64,000 nt of DNA from Candidatus Thermodiscus eudorianus (GTDB lineage: Archaea; Thermoproteota; Thermoprotei_A; Sulfolobales; Acidilobaceae), in NCBI GenBank assembly GCA_015521085.1, contig WAOW01000004.1:1-64000 (forward strand), read 5' to 3'. Both the position numbers and the translations under genes were made by a program. This document shows, piece after piece, positions 25,368-34,514 of the stretch. Below the pieces are notes generated by a model. The model had not been told where the DNA came from. It saw only the letters and a program-made list of their open reading frames with translations, and did not search any database. Numbering within the stretch: position 1 is the stretch's first letter; each line of letters begins with the position of its first letter.

Positions 25368-26492
25368 CTACATGTAGATCGCCGTGGCGATCAAGGCCAG
25401 TAGTGGTATGGAGAGGGCGTCTACTATAGAAGTCAGCACCGGTATTACAACGTTATCGGGATCCGCTCCCGTTATGATGCTTGCGTGTACAAGAGCCAGG
25501 GATACAAGCGAGAAGGCTAGGATGCTGACCAATCCCCCGATGCATATCACCGTAGCGAGGACTCCTATCTCGGGCGTGAACCCAGCGATGGACCCTGTCA
25601 TAAACGCGATAAGAGATAATGCGAGGAGCGGACTTATGCTTCCCACAATCACCTCAAGGATGACCGCTGGGACCTTCTTGATAGAGCCAGTTAGCCCGTA
25701 GAGGTGTGACAAGGTCGACAGCCTCGATGCAACAACGCTAGCTGCAGCACCTACATCCTCCATTATACTCGGTATAGCATGTAATATTCCGACGGCGACG
25801 AACAACTGAGAGTACTTCACCAGGGATCCACCCGCGTAGGCCTCGAAGAGTCCGACGATTGCTAACGCGGTTATCGACTCGGCTAGAACCCTCGCCCTGC
25901 CGGGCAGCCCCCTAGCTAGGACTATAATCGATGACAGCGAGGCGTACGCCAGTGTCAAGGCTATAAGAATCGACCCATCCCCGCTCACTCTATCGAGGAG
26001 CAGGACAACAGCGACTATCGTCGGCGACGTCGATATATCGCCTATAACCGTCAATATGGGGGCCATATACCGGTCCGGGTCCAAACCCCTACGGTATCCG
26101 AAGGTCGCTATCGCTACACTAGTAGGGGCTAGGAATATTATGGATAGGAGCCCTGAGAGTGCTCCTATCCCTATCTCGCGGTAGATGTCGTATCCAGTCG
26201 TTACGCCCACGATGATCGCCGCGTATGTGCTCGTTAGGAGGGCCAGCGATAATAGAACCGGGAATTCCCTCTTTAATATTATTGTATTTGAGGGTTTCAG
26301 TGTTCCCAGGTGTAGAGCCGTAGATACGCGGGAGGCCATGCTCGTGACTATAGCCCCCCTCATGGCGGCTAGGCTAGGGACCAGGGCTAAAGCCTCGGGA
26401 TGCCTCAGCAGTGTCTTGGCGAAGAACGCCATGAGCACGATATTAAAAAAATCGCCGATGTTAGCTATGTGTAGGCCAGCGGCTACCTGCAA
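25368..26492 (-). CDS. MgtE/SLC41-type divalent cation transporter
   Basis: A 374-aa polytopic membrane protein with two tandem MgtE transmembrane domains. The duplicated blocks are visible: PSLAAMRGAIVTSMASRVST with DPDRYMAPILTVIGDIST in the first half, and PSIMEDVGAAASVVASRLST with DPDNVVIPVLTSIVDALS in the second. No cytoplasmic CBS domain is present. Likely Mg2+ or other divalent cation transport. TTG 26492 is the only standard start codon between the argS stop and the protein, with GGGAG four bases upstream. Confidence 0.8.
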   Translation of the reverse strand: MQVAAGLHIANIGDFFNIVLMAFFAKTLLRHPEALALVPSLAAMRGAIVTSMASRVSTALHLGTLKPSNTIILKREFPVLLSLALLTSTYAAIIVGVTTGYDIYREIGIGALSGLLSIIFLAPTSVAIATFGYRRGLDPDRYMAPILTVIGDISTSPTIVAVVLLLDRVSGDGSILIALTLAYASLSSIIVLARGLPGRARVLAESITALAIVGLFEAYAGGSLVKYSQLFVAVGILHAIPSIMEDVGAAASVVASRLSTLSHLYGLTGSIKKVPAVILEVIVGSISPLLALSLIAFMTGSIAGFTPEIGVLATVICIGGLVSILAFSLVSLALVHASIITGADPDNVVIPVLTSIVDALSIPLLALIATAIYM

Positions 26493-26570
26493 GGCTCCCT
26501 TTAGACTGAACTCGCCAAGTAGCCATCTCCGCGATGGAAACCTGGGGGACAGAGCGGCTCGCCCCGGAAG

Positions 26571-28538
26571 CTACATTCTATCGGGCGTGGGGACACCTAG
26601 TAGGCTGAGGCCGTCTCGGAGGGTCTGTCGGAGAAGCTCGACGATTAGGGCCTTGCACTCGCGGGCTCCCTCGTTAGTCTCCCTGATAACGGGGTCGACC
26701 TGGTACCAGCTGTTGAACTCGTCGGCTAGCTTCAAGAGGTAGCTGGCTAGGTCTTCTGGAGCCATGTCATCTATTGCTTTAGCGGCTGTGAGGGGGTAGC
26801 GGAGGGCTTTCAGTATGAGAGTCCTTCTCTTATCTAGGTTGCACTGGCTATAGTCTATAGAGTCGTAGTTCACCGGGCCATGCTTCCTCAGGATCCCGAC
26901 GGCCCTCGCATGGGTGTACTGGAGGTAGGGACCCGAGTTCTCCTCTAGATTCAGGGCCCGCTCGGGGTCAAACACTATAGGCCTCCTGGCATTGGTTCTT
27001 ACAAGAGCGAACCTTAAGGCTCCAACAGCTATCTTCCACGCCACATCATCGACCCACTCTTCACTGGCCTCAGGGTTCCGCTTCCTGACCTCCAAGGACG
27101 CCCGTGCATGGAGGGAGTCCAGGATGCCGTCTAGATCCACTAGTTTACCTCTTCTACTACTCATCCTCTGCCCCGGGAGACTCACTATCTCATAGTCATA
27201 GTGTATGAGGTTTAGCGCCTCCTTCTTATAACCCAGTCCTAGAAGTGCCAGTCTCAACTGTAGCTGAGCCAGTCTCTGGTCCGCTCCTATAACGTTGACT
27301 ACCTTGTCCGACGAGAATTCCTCGAACTTGTAGAGCGTATACGCTAGGTCTCTCGTCGTGTAGAGGGTCGTCCCGTCGGCCCGCACTAGTATTAGGGGAG
27401 GGATCTCCCATCCCTTCGGGATCCTTATGGCATTCCTAGCTTCCAGGTCCCTCTCCAGAACCTCTTCTATTATCCTAGGTATGTCTATGGCGTCTGTTCC
27501 CTTGTATTTGATATAGTAGGGACTCTTCTTCGCCTCCTCTATTATCTTTGCAACCCGGCTACTCCACACAATATCGCTCTCCCAGTCCCAGTCATCGAAT
27601 TCCACTTCAAGGCGCGAGAGCGTCTCCTTGAATCCTTCGAGGACTGTGCCCGTGACACGCCGAACCAGGCTCCTCTCGGGTTCAAGCCCCCTCTCATAGC
27701 GCTGCATAAGCTTCTGTATCTCGGCTTCATGGTCGACTCCAGGTTCAAGCCCTGCTAGTAGCTTATCGAAGTAGGATCCGGGATCTCGCTCTTTTAAACC
27801 GGCCGCTATAGCGATTAGCTCGTCTAGCTTGCCGAGTAGAGTCTTCTTATCTTGGTCGTCTGTTAGCCCGTCTATCTCTCTTTTTAGCCTGGCTATATCG
27901 AGTAATGTGAACGTCGTGGCGTAGACCCAGCCGACTAGGTGGTCGGGCTTCATATTAAGCTTCCTGGCCTCCTCCAGCGGGTCTACGCCTAGCACTTTGA
28001 ACCCGTAGGCTACGATGGCGACTTGCTTGCCGACGTCATCTATGTAAAACCTGGTATTTACTATGTGGCCCCGGGCCTCCAGCATCCGGGCCAGTGTATC
28101 GCCTATACTAGTATTCCTCGCGTGTCCTATATGAAGTGGATGAATCGGGTTAGCGCTGGTGTGCTCGACTACTATCCTGAGAGGGTTATCGATGGGCGGT
28201 ATCCTGACTGTCCACCCCCCGCTTAGCATGGCTGAGAGTCTCTTCACGAGCTCGGGCACGTCCAGGGCCAGGTTCATGTATCCCTTCTCAAGAGAGGCTT
28301 TTTCGATGGGAAGCCCGAGATCCTTTATATCGCTTAGAATATCGGAGAAGAGCGTGTCCGGGCTTATCCCGTGTCTTCGGGAGAACCTGACGAGGGGTAT
28401 AGAGAGGTCTCCATACCCCTTCCGCGGAGGGGTTATCAGCCACGAAACCCTCCTGGGATCCTCGCCAGTTCTCCTGGATACGATCTCGGTCAACTTGGTG
28501 TGTAGCTCTGTATAGGGATCGGCTCTGTTGGAGTTCAT
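26571..28538 (-). CDS. argS: Arginyl-tRNA synthetase
   Basis: A 655-aa class I synthetase. The N-terminal Add1 domain is followed by the HIGH-type motif in HPLHIGHARN, the catalytic core with LVRADGTTLYTTRDLAY, a PGQRMSSRRGK segment at the KMSKS position, and a C-terminal helical anticodon domain ending in VPTPDRM, the typical family end. It starts a four-gene minus-strand run. Confidence 0.97.
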   Translation of the reverse strand: MNSNRADPYTELHTKLTEIVSRRTGEDPRRVSWLITPPRKGYGDLSIPLVRFSRRHGISPDTLFSDILSDIKDLGLPIEKASLEKGYMNLALDVPELVKRLSAMLSGGWTVRIPPIDNPLRIVVEHTSANPIHPLHIGHARNTSIGDTLARMLEARGHIVNTRFYIDDVGKQVAIVAYGFKVLGVDPLEEARKLNMKPDHLVGWVYATTFTLLDIARLKREIDGLTDDQDKKTLLGKLDELIAIAAGLKERDPGSYFDKLLAGLEPGVDHEAEIQKLMQRYERGLEPERSLVRRVTGTVLEGFKETLSRLEVEFDDWDWESDIVWSSRVAKIIEEAKKSPYYIKYKGTDAIDIPRIIEEVLERDLEARNAIRIPKGWEIPPLILVRADGTTLYTTRDLAYTLYKFEEFSSDKVVNVIGADQRLAQLQLRLALLGLGYKKEALNLIHYDYEIVSLPGQRMSSRRGKLVDLDGILDSLHARASLEVRKRNPEASEEWVDDVAWKIAVGALRFALVRTNARRPIVFDPERALNLEENSGPYLQYTHARAVGILRKHGPVNYDSIDYSQCNLDKRRTLILKALRYPLTAAKAIDDMAPEDLASYLLKLADEFNSWYQVDPVIRETNEGARECKALIVELLRQTLRDGLSLLGVPTPDRM

Positions 28539-28587
28539 CTCTTACACCATTAGCCCTCCTGGGTGTAGTGTTGAAGCTCGGTCCCAA

Positions 28588-28630
28588 CTAAAATATAGGT
28601 AGTGACTCCATGGATATCTGACATGGTCAG
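28588..28630 (+). promoter_or_regulatory. taw3 promoter with overlapping dyad (possible operator)
   Basis: A TATA element (CTAAAATATAGG, 28588-28599) predicts a start near 28618. Exactly there sits the palindrome CTGAC-ATG-GTCAG (28618-28630), flanked by two copies of CTCCATGGAT, the second holding the taw3 start codon. A repressor bound here would block initiation. Confidence 0.4.
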
Positions 28631-28635
28631 CCTCC

Positions 28636-29211
28636 ATGGATGAAGATCAGTGGGCCTCGTCCAGGGCTTACGCTCTATCCAGGCTCGAAGAGCACATGCG
28701 GGCGGGCAAAGTTGACCAAGACATAGTAGAGTTCCTGGCGGAGTTCAATAGAGACAGGGAGTGTATGTTTACCACAAGTAGCTGTAGTGGAAGAATAGTT
28801 GTTTTGAGGGGAAGAAGCCTCTTCGATAAACGCGGCGCCGAGATAGTCTACTCGTCGCACAGCGCGGAGAGATGCCTCGAAGTACTCGACAACATCGAAG
28901 GGGACAACCCAGGTGGAAACGATCTCATCACCTGGATTAGCCTGCAACCACCGATACTGCACATAGCGGCCAAGACCCTGGAAGACGCCGAGTCGGTGGT
29001 TAGATGCGGGGTAAGAGCTGGCTTTACCCGGACTTGCTATAGGAGGATGAAGCCCCTTGGCTACCACGTTGAAATAGCAGCCCATGACAAGCTCCACATC
29101 ATACTACCAGCGGAGAGGCATGCTCTGGAGGAGGTCTGCAACGTGTTAAGGAGGTATAAGGCTAGGTTGAAGACGCTGATCGACTGCCTGCGCAGCTTAA
29201 CCTGTACGTAG
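28636..29211 (+). CDS. taw3: tRNA wybutosine-synthesising protein Taw3 (Tyw3 homologue)
   Basis: A 191-aa methyltransferase of wyosine synthesis at G37 of tRNA-Phe. The FTTSSCSGRI motif is the family signature, followed by KTLEDAESVVRCGVRAGFTRT and the GYHVEIAAHDKLHIIL region. Start ATG 28636. Its end lies 1 bp from the 3' end of the convergent DUF711 gene. Confidence 0.92.
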   Translation: MDEDQWASSRAYALSRLEEHMRAGKVDQDIVEFLAEFNRDRECMFTTSSCSGRIVVLRGRSLFDKRGAEIVYSSHSAERCLEVLDNIEGDNPGGNDLITWISLQPPILHIAAKTLEDAESVVRCGVRAGFTRTCYRRMKPLGYHVEIAAHDKLHIILPAERHALEEVCNVLRRYKARLKTLIDCLRSLTCT

Positions 29212-29212
29212 T

Positions 29213-30289
29213 TCAGATAGGTATCACTGGTGTTTCGCCGAACTTCTCAAGGAAGACTTTATCCCCCGGCTCCACCTCGTCGACCGGTATGATTCTGACG
29301 CCTAAGGGCTTACCCTTGGAGATGGAATAGCCCTTCACCTCTAGCAGCAACCCGGCGACCTTGTCGATGTCAGCGGGAACCACGGCTAGGTCTAGCCCGG
29401 CTAGACAGACGCCGCTTAGCCTTGCTATATCTCGTGCACTTGTATTCAGCTCGGAGACCCGGGCTTTCATCTTCAAGTCCTCTGCTATAGGCAATTGGAC
29501 CTCGTTGAACCCGGTTAGCGGTACGCTATTGACTTGCTGGATAGCCTTGTTAACCAGTGAGATACCGTAGGCTATGCCCGGCTCGGGTAGCCTGACCCCG
29601 GCTACATATTCCACGAGGCCTAGGGTGGACTCGGCCATCCAAGGAGAGGGGCTCAAGTCCACCCCGACTGGAGTCGCCTTGGCTATCTCCGAGGCTCTCT
29701 GCAGCATCTCATGGGCTCCTCTAGCCGCTGAGTTTATCGCTGAGACGAGGCCGTCGAAGCCGCCCTTCCTATAGGCTTCGAGGAGGTAATTCGGGTAGAG
29801 GAGTCCCAGCGTGAGCCCCCTGTGGGTCTTTGTACCAGCCAGTGGGAAGTAGGGTGTCTCGATGGGTTCTCCAAGAGTGTTTATCCCGATATGGGTGGCT
29901 CTACTGGGCTCCTTCTCCGATAGTTCATGGATTAGTTTACTCGCGTGTCTAGCCTCTTGCCATCCCTCTCCCAGTTGAAGCGATGCATAGTATCCTTCCT
30001 CGGTCAGCCTCTCCAGGAACCCTGTGGTTACGCTATCAGCCCTGTAGTTGCCGAGGGAGACAAGTTCTTCGCCTGACATGTTGGATTCGATTACTTCTGA
30101 GGCTTCATCTATGCTACAGTTGTCCAGGACTATCCTCCTAGTCCAGACCTCATAGCCGTACTCTCCTACTATAACGTCGCTGGCCTCCGATAGCCGGTAG
30201 GATGCATCTTCTAGCTCGCCTAGGGGATCCTCGACGCGCTTACAGTCTAGGTGGAGTGTTAGCATCCTTACACGGTAGGGTTTAGTCAT
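29213..30289 (-). CDS. DUF711 (UPF0210) family protein
   Basis: About 358 aa of the DUF711 family, whose crystal structures resemble anaerobic glycyl-radical-like barrels but lack a proven activity. Conserved features include THIGINTLGEPIETPYFPLAGT, GVDLSPSPWMAEST and the terminal GLDLAVVPA with KPLGVRIIPVDEVEPGDKV. The frame runs to 30319, but ATG 30289 has a GGTGG site and avoids overlap with the preceding PPC gene. Confidence 0.82.
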   Translation of the reverse strand: MTKPYRVRMLTLHLDCKRVEDPLGELEDASYRLSEASDVIVGEYGYEVWTRRIVLDNCSIDEASEVIESNMSGEELVSLGNYRADSVTTGFLERLTEEGYYASLQLGEGWQEARHASKLIHELSEKEPSRATHIGINTLGEPIETPYFPLAGTKTHRGLTLGLLYPNYLLEAYRKGGFDGLVSAINSAARGAHEMLQRASEIAKATPVGVDLSPSPWMAESTLGLVEYVAGVRLPEPGIAYGISLVNKAIQQVNSVPLTGFNEVQLPIAEDLKMKARVSELNTSARDIARLSGVCLAGLDLAVVPADIDKVAGLLLEVKGYSISKGKPLGVRIIPVDEVEPGDKVFLEKFGETPVIPI

Positions 30290-30303
30290 CCTAGAGCCAC
30301 CCG

Positions 30304-30747
30304 TCACCACTGGCTCCATCTATTGGACAGGAGGCGTTGCACGTCTCCTAGGGAGCCTATATTCTCTTCTATGAAGATCTCCGCCAGGGGATGTATCTCC
30401 GCTTCGATAAGATGCCCCGAGTATACTTCGCCTGGCTTCCTAGCTAGCACTATGTGGAGGTGCGTGTAGTATGTGTTGTCGGGGCCTAACACGCTGTTAC
30501 CCAGTAAACTCGTCATCTCCATCGTCATTCCCGGCTCTGCCTCCAGGTCGACTGGATAGTATTTTTTCTCGGCGGGGCTGAACACCGCGATTCTAGCCCA
30601 TCTAATACCGCCGATTCCCTTTATCGACGCGAACTTTATCCCCTGCTTTTCGAGCTCGGAGTCGATGGCCTGTGGAAGCCGGAATCCGTCGTCTAGCCTG
30701 AGGAAGAGGACACGGCCGCGTGATAAGAGGGCCTTGCCGCTCGCCAT
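30304..30747 (-). CDS. PPC domain (DUF296) protein
   Basis: A 147-aa single-domain PPC/DUF296 protein, a trimeric fold found in plant AT-hook proteins and many prokaryotic proteins of unproven, possibly DNA- or ligand-binding function. Characteristic are GIGGIRWARIAVF, YYPVDLE, GNSVLGPDNTYYTHLHIVLA and SGHLIEAEIHPLAEIFIEE, with two histidines likely holding a metal. It is followed by DUF711 on the same strand. Confidence 0.85.
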   Translation of the reverse strand: MASGKALLSRGRVLFLRLDDGFRLPQAIDSELEKQGIKFASIKGIGGIRWARIAVFSPAEKKYYPVDLEAEPGMTMEMTSLLGNSVLGPDNTYYTHLHIVLARKPGEVYSGHLIEAEIHPLAEIFIEENIGSLGDVQRLLSNRWSQW

Positions 30748-30771
30748 ACCGGTTCACACCCTGACAGCAGG

Positions 30772-32058
30772 TTATACTACTAGGTCGTGGGGTTTAACTT
30801 CCCTAGAGCCTATAGGCGTGATCCTAGCTAGCCTGGACTTGGACCACGCCTCCTTTATATCGCGGGCCCCAGCATATCCTAGTGCAGCCTGTAGGCCTGT
30901 CGCCATCTCCATTACCTTGACCAGCGCGCTGCCAGTGTAGGGTACTAGGCCCTCTACCCCCTCTTCTATCGCCTTGCTGGGCTTGGAGTACCTGTCTGCT
31001 GCGAATCTCCTCTCCATAGCCCCTCTGCTGGCCATTCCACGGTAGACCTTGTAGAGCCTGCCTCCAACCCTGATCTTCTGGCTAGCAGCTTCCTCGCTCC
31101 CAGCCAAGAATCTACCGGTCATCACGCTGCTCGCCCCGGCGATGATCGCCTTGGCTGCGTCGCCAGGGTTCTTTATGCCCCCGTCAGCTACTATCGGGAT
31201 CTTTCCAAGGAGCCCCATCTCCTTGAGTGCATCTGCTACGTTGATTACTGCCTGGAGCGTTGGCACGGCTGTGCCTGCTACCTCGCCCGTGCTGCATATA
31301 CTCCCGCTGGAGATGCCTACCCTGAGCCCGGCTATGTTGTCTATCCGTGAGATTATATCGACCGCGGCCTCCCTGGTACCTATGTTGCCGGCCACGATAT
31401 CGACGTCGACTATCTTGGACAGCTTCTTCAGGGCGCTGAGAGCCCCTTCATTATGTAGGTGGGCTACGTCTGTGAACAAGACGTCGGCCCCCGCCTTCAC
31501 GAGCTCCACAGCTCTTTTCTCGTCGAAGGGACTTATGGCAGCGCCTACCATCAACCTACCCATCTCGTCTGTGAGTGGCGCAGGGTTAACCAGATCGAGC
31601 AACGTTATCAGTGCATGCGCCTTACCCGACCAGTAGGCATGGTCAGCTTCTCGGGCTATGAAAACCCCGATGGGAACGCCTCCGTGGTAGACTATGGCGG
31701 CCTCGCTGTTGGTCTCCTCAAGCCTCAGTAGCATGTCCTCCAACGCCTCGGGGGAGTCGACGCGCGGTACCTCAGCCCATAAGCTGGGGTTCGACTTCTT
31801 CACAACCTTCACATGCTCTACTTGCTCCTCTATACTGTTGTTCCTATGTATAACGCCTAGCGCGCCGAACCGCGCTAGTAGTATCGCTAGTCTACTCTCT
31901 GTAACCGTGTCCATGGGGCTTGAGACGAGGGGTATGGATAGCATGATGCTCTTCGAGGCGTACCCCGTTATATCGACTTGGGAAGGCTCCACGCGGGAGA
32001 GCCCGGGTACTATGACTGTATCGTCGAAGGTCAGGTATTCGCCCACGATTTTACCCAT
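30772..32058 (-). CDS. guaB: IMP dehydrogenase-type enzyme with reduced CBS region
   Basis: A 428-aa IMPDH/GMPR barrel. LTFDDTVIVPG opens the chain, the active-site loop reads SSGSICSTGEVAG with its cysteine, and VADGGIKNPGDAAKAIIAGA binds phosphate. The flap with ADRY and EGVEGLVPYTGS favours IMP dehydrogenase over GMP reductase. Two oddities: the insert holding two CBS domains is only ~70 residues (about 95-165), and the loop has SS for the usual GP and Gly for the Arg after the Thr. Reaction: IMP to XMP, in GMP synthesis. Confidence 0.8.
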   Translation of the reverse strand: MGKIVGEYLTFDDTVIVPGLSRVEPSQVDITGYASKSIMLSIPLVSSPMDTVTESRLAILLARFGALGVIHRNNSIEEQVEHVKVVKKSNPSLWAEVPRVDSPEALEDMLLRLEETNSEAAIVYHGGVPIGVFIAREADHAYWSGKAHALITLLDLVNPAPLTDEMGRLMVGAAISPFDEKRAVELVKAGADVLFTDVAHLHNEGALSALKKLSKIVDVDIVAGNIGTREAAVDIISRIDNIAGLRVGISSGSICSTGEVAGTAVPTLQAVINVADALKEMGLLGKIPIVADGGIKNPGDAAKAIIAGASSVMTGRFLAGSEEAASQKIRVGGRLYKVYRGMASRGAMERRFAADRYSKPSKAIEEGVEGLVPYTGSALVKVMEMATGLQAALGYAGARDIKEAWSKSRLARITPIGSREVKPHDLVV

Positions 32059-32116
32059 ATTCTAGGCACCGTGGAGAGAGTTGGGATGGGGGTTATTGCG
32101 TTTAGCGTTGCCCTTG

Positions 32117-32869
32117 CTAGCGTGTCTCGATCCTGAAACCTCGCCCGAGCCTTACGACTTTATCTGGGTAGACCCTGATCCCCTTGTCGGTTATGTCGAA
32201 GGGATGCCTCTTCATGCTGTGTTTTGTCCCCCTCATCTTCCAGACGAGTAGACTCCTCACCAGCTCGCCTTCAACCTCGTCGAGGTCTAGCCTGATTATC
32301 CCGTCGGCTGCATGTTCGACCCCGGGACCGCCGAATCCCCTCTCCGTCACGGATACCTGGCTTACCAGGATGCTGGTAGTGCCTAGCCCCGAGAGGACTC
32401 TTTTCAGTAGCATCACCGTCCTCCTAGCCAATACCGGCTTAGCCAGGTACAGTGTCGAGACTGAGTCCACTGCGACCCTGACCGCCCCCGTGTCCCGGAT
32501 AGCCTGTTTTAGAACGTCTACTAGCAATCCCACATCCTCTGGATCCGCCACGACATACCTCTCCTTTTTAGCCGCCTCGCCGATCCCGCCTGTGAAAGCG
32601 TCGACTATAGCGAAGCTTCCCTCCTTCTCGTAATGCCTTACATCCCATCCGAACTGGGCCATGTTTATCCTAACCTGTACCGGGTGCTCTTCGAGGGCGA
32701 CGAAGACGCCTGGCTCCCCGTTCTTCAAGCCGTTCCAGAGATACTGGTATGAGAATATGGACTTCCCTGTTCCTGGTCCCCCGCTTAGGAGTACGACGTT
32801 CCGCTTGGGGATTCCACCGTAGAGTATCTCGTCTAGGCCCGGTATCCCGGTCTTGACCCTCTCAACCAT
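32117..32869 (-). CDS. KaiC-like RecA-superfamily ATPase
   Basis: A 250-aa single-domain KaiC/RadA-related ATPase. Walker A GGPGTGKS is at 30-37, and Walker B lies in [13 protein letters not shown]; the C-terminal half has [27 protein letters not shown] typical of this archaeal group. Homologues are often membrane or motility associated signalling ATPases, but the role is unknown. It follows glnA by ~100 bp with a hairpin between. Confidence 0.85.
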   Translation of the reverse strand: MVERVKTGIPGLDEILYGGIPKRNVVLLSGGPGTGKSIFSYQYLWNGLKNGEPGVFVALEEHPVQVRINMAQFGWDVRHYEKEGSFAIVDAFTGGIGEAAKKERYVVADPEDVGLLVDVLKQAIRDTGAVRVAVDSVSTLYLAKPVLARRTVMLLKRVLSGLGTTSILVSQVSVTERGFGGPGVEHAADGIIRLDLDEVEGELVRSLLVWKMRGTKHSMKRHPFDITDKGIRVYPDKVVRLGRGFRIETR

Positions 32870-32934
32870 GGTTCGACACCGTTATAGTAGAGGCGTCTGC
32901 GGGTAATAATCAATGCGCGGTGAAGTGTCTAGCT

Positions 32935-32948
32935 GGGGGTCTTCCCCC
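32935..32948 (-). terminator. GC hairpin between glnA and the KaiC-like gene
   Basis: GGGGG and CCCCC form a 5-bp all-GC stem around a four-base loop, just past the glnA stop. No oligo-T follows in the transcript direction, so it may separate rather than end the transcripts. Confidence 0.3.
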
Positions 32949-32972
32949 CGTGTATTCAGGCTCTGATGGGTT

Positions 32973-34316
32973 TTAGACTGCGCCGTATAGGTAGAATTCG
33001 TAGGGGTGCGGCATCGTCCTTATTGTCTCTGCTTCCTTCCTCTTCATCTCTACGTAGGCTTCTATGACGTCATCGTCGAAGACTGGCTTCAGGTATTCGT
33101 TATCGGATTCTAGAGCGTCGAGGGCATCGTCGAGGGACTTGGGCAGCATCCTTATACCGTACTTTTCAAAGTCGCTTGGACTTATGTGATATACGTTCTT
33201 GTCTATGGGGTCCCCCGGATCCAGTCTCTTCTTGACGCCATCCAGCCCGGCCAACAGCGTGCCAGCTATGGCTAGGTAGGGGTTGGCTGACGGGTCAGGG
33301 GTCCTGAACTCTATCCTGGCAGCCGAAGCGCTCTTGAACGCGGGAACCCTTATCATGGCGCTCCTGTTCCGGTAGCCCCATGACACGTACACGGGGGCCT
33401 CGTAGCCTGGGACAAGCCTCCGATAGCTGTTTGTAGTTGGCGCTACGAGTGCTGCGAGGCTCTCGGCGTGCTCTAGGATTCCAGCTATGAAGGATCGGGC
33501 CACCTGTGATATGCCGGTGCCTCCCTCTTCGTAGAATGCGTTCTTACCGTTGGACCATAGGCTTAGGTGCAGGTGCATCCCGCTGCCATTGTCGCCGTAG
33601 ATAGGCTTGGGCATGAATACAGCGATCTTCCCCTCCGACATGGCTAGTGTATGTGCAACCCACTTCAAGGTGATTATGTTATCGGATATAACCAGCGGGT
33701 TGCTGGCTTCCAGGTCGACCTCGATCTGTCCTAGTGCGACCTCGTGGTGTGTTTCGAGGACCCTCGAATATCCTACGGTGGCCATCAGCTCCCTGAGGCT
33801 GCTCCTGTACTCAAGTAGCTTATCGACGGGCTCGACAGTATGGTATGCGGCTTTGAGGCGGCCTACTGAATTGGCCTCCCAGGGGTGTTCCTCCGATGTG
33901 GTAGAGTAGCTGATACCGGAGTATGGGTGAGTTACATCGAGTTCTAGACTGTCTAGAACGAAGAATTCCAGCTCGGCGCCTACCAATGCCTCGAATCCAT
34001 GTGACTCCCTGAGGTAATCCTGTACTTTGCCAGCTATGTACCTAGGGTCCCTGTTGTATCTCTCACCACTGGTGCTATAGATCTCGGACAATATCCTATA
34101 GTAGCCCTTGATCCATGGAACCCTCCTCAGGGTAGAGGGATCACCTACCAGGAACAGGTCGCTATCGTTAATAGGCCTGAATCCCGGGACGCTGCTCCCG
34201 TCAAATGCCGTCTCGAAGCGGCCGCCCTGGTAGACCGACTCGACACTCCTAAGGAAGCCGGCCAGGTCTATGTACTGGAACAGTATAACGGAGCCCGGTT
34301 CGACTGACTGCTCCAT
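32973..34316 (-). CDS. glnA: Glutamine synthetase
   Basis: About 447 aa of type I glutamine synthetase, making glutamine from glutamate, ammonia and ATP. The metal and substrate motifs are present: VGAELEFFVLD, THHEVALGQIEVDL, GDNGSGMHLHLSLW, NSYRRLVPGYEAPV and IEFRTPDPSANPYLA. The frame is open to 34403, but ATG 34316 matches family starts and lies ~25 bp from a strong TATA box, suggesting a leaderless mRNA. Confidence 0.95.
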   Translation of the reverse strand: MEQSVEPGSVILFQYIDLAGFLRSVESVYQGGRFETAFDGSSVPGFRPINDSDLFLVGDPSTLRRVPWIKGYYRILSEIYSTSGERYNRDPRYIAGKVQDYLRESHGFEALVGAELEFFVLDSLELDVTHPYSGISYSTTSEEHPWEANSVGRLKAAYHTVEPVDKLLEYRSSLRELMATVGYSRVLETHHEVALGQIEVDLEASNPLVISDNIITLKWVAHTLAMSEGKIAVFMPKPIYGDNGSGMHLHLSLWSNGKNAFYEEGGTGISQVARSFIAGILEHAESLAALVAPTTNSYRRLVPGYEAPVYVSWGYRNRSAMIRVPAFKSASAARIEFRTPDPSANPYLAIAGTLLAGLDGVKKRLDPGDPIDKNVYHISPSDFEKYGIRMLPKSLDDALDALESDNEYLKPVFDDDVIEAYVEMKRKEAETIRTMPHPYEFYLYGAV

Positions 34317-34335
34317 ATCGGCCACCTGCCGGAGA

Positions 34336-34344
34336 CTTATAATT
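34336..34344 (-). promoter_or_regulatory. TATA box of glnA
   Basis: AATTATAAG on the minus strand is centred ~25 bp before the ATG at 34316, with an A/T-rich upstream flank. It supports both the chosen start and a leaderless transcript. Confidence 0.55.
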
Positions 34345-34458
34345 ACATATTCACAAGAACATTCAACACAGTGGTTAATAAAGTTGTACAAGGGGATGAC
34401 CAACTGTTATCCCGTGAGGATCTGTATGGTTGTATGCCTACCATCGGCATATATCCCG

Positions 34459-34467
34459 TCTTTAAAC
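34459..34467 (+). promoter_or_regulatory. TATA box of the Lhr helicase gene
   Basis: TCTTTAAAC lies about 52 bp before the ATG, predicting initiation near 34489 and a leader of about 25 nt. Confidence 0.45.
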
Positions 34468-34514
34468 ACTTGGAGACCGAGAAGGAATAGTGACGCCGCG
34501 AGGGTCAATAGACT

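Noticed and set aside
28160-28540. Plus-strand open frames inside argS
   Set aside because: They are shadows of a strongly conserved synthetase gene and lack starts with ribosome sites.
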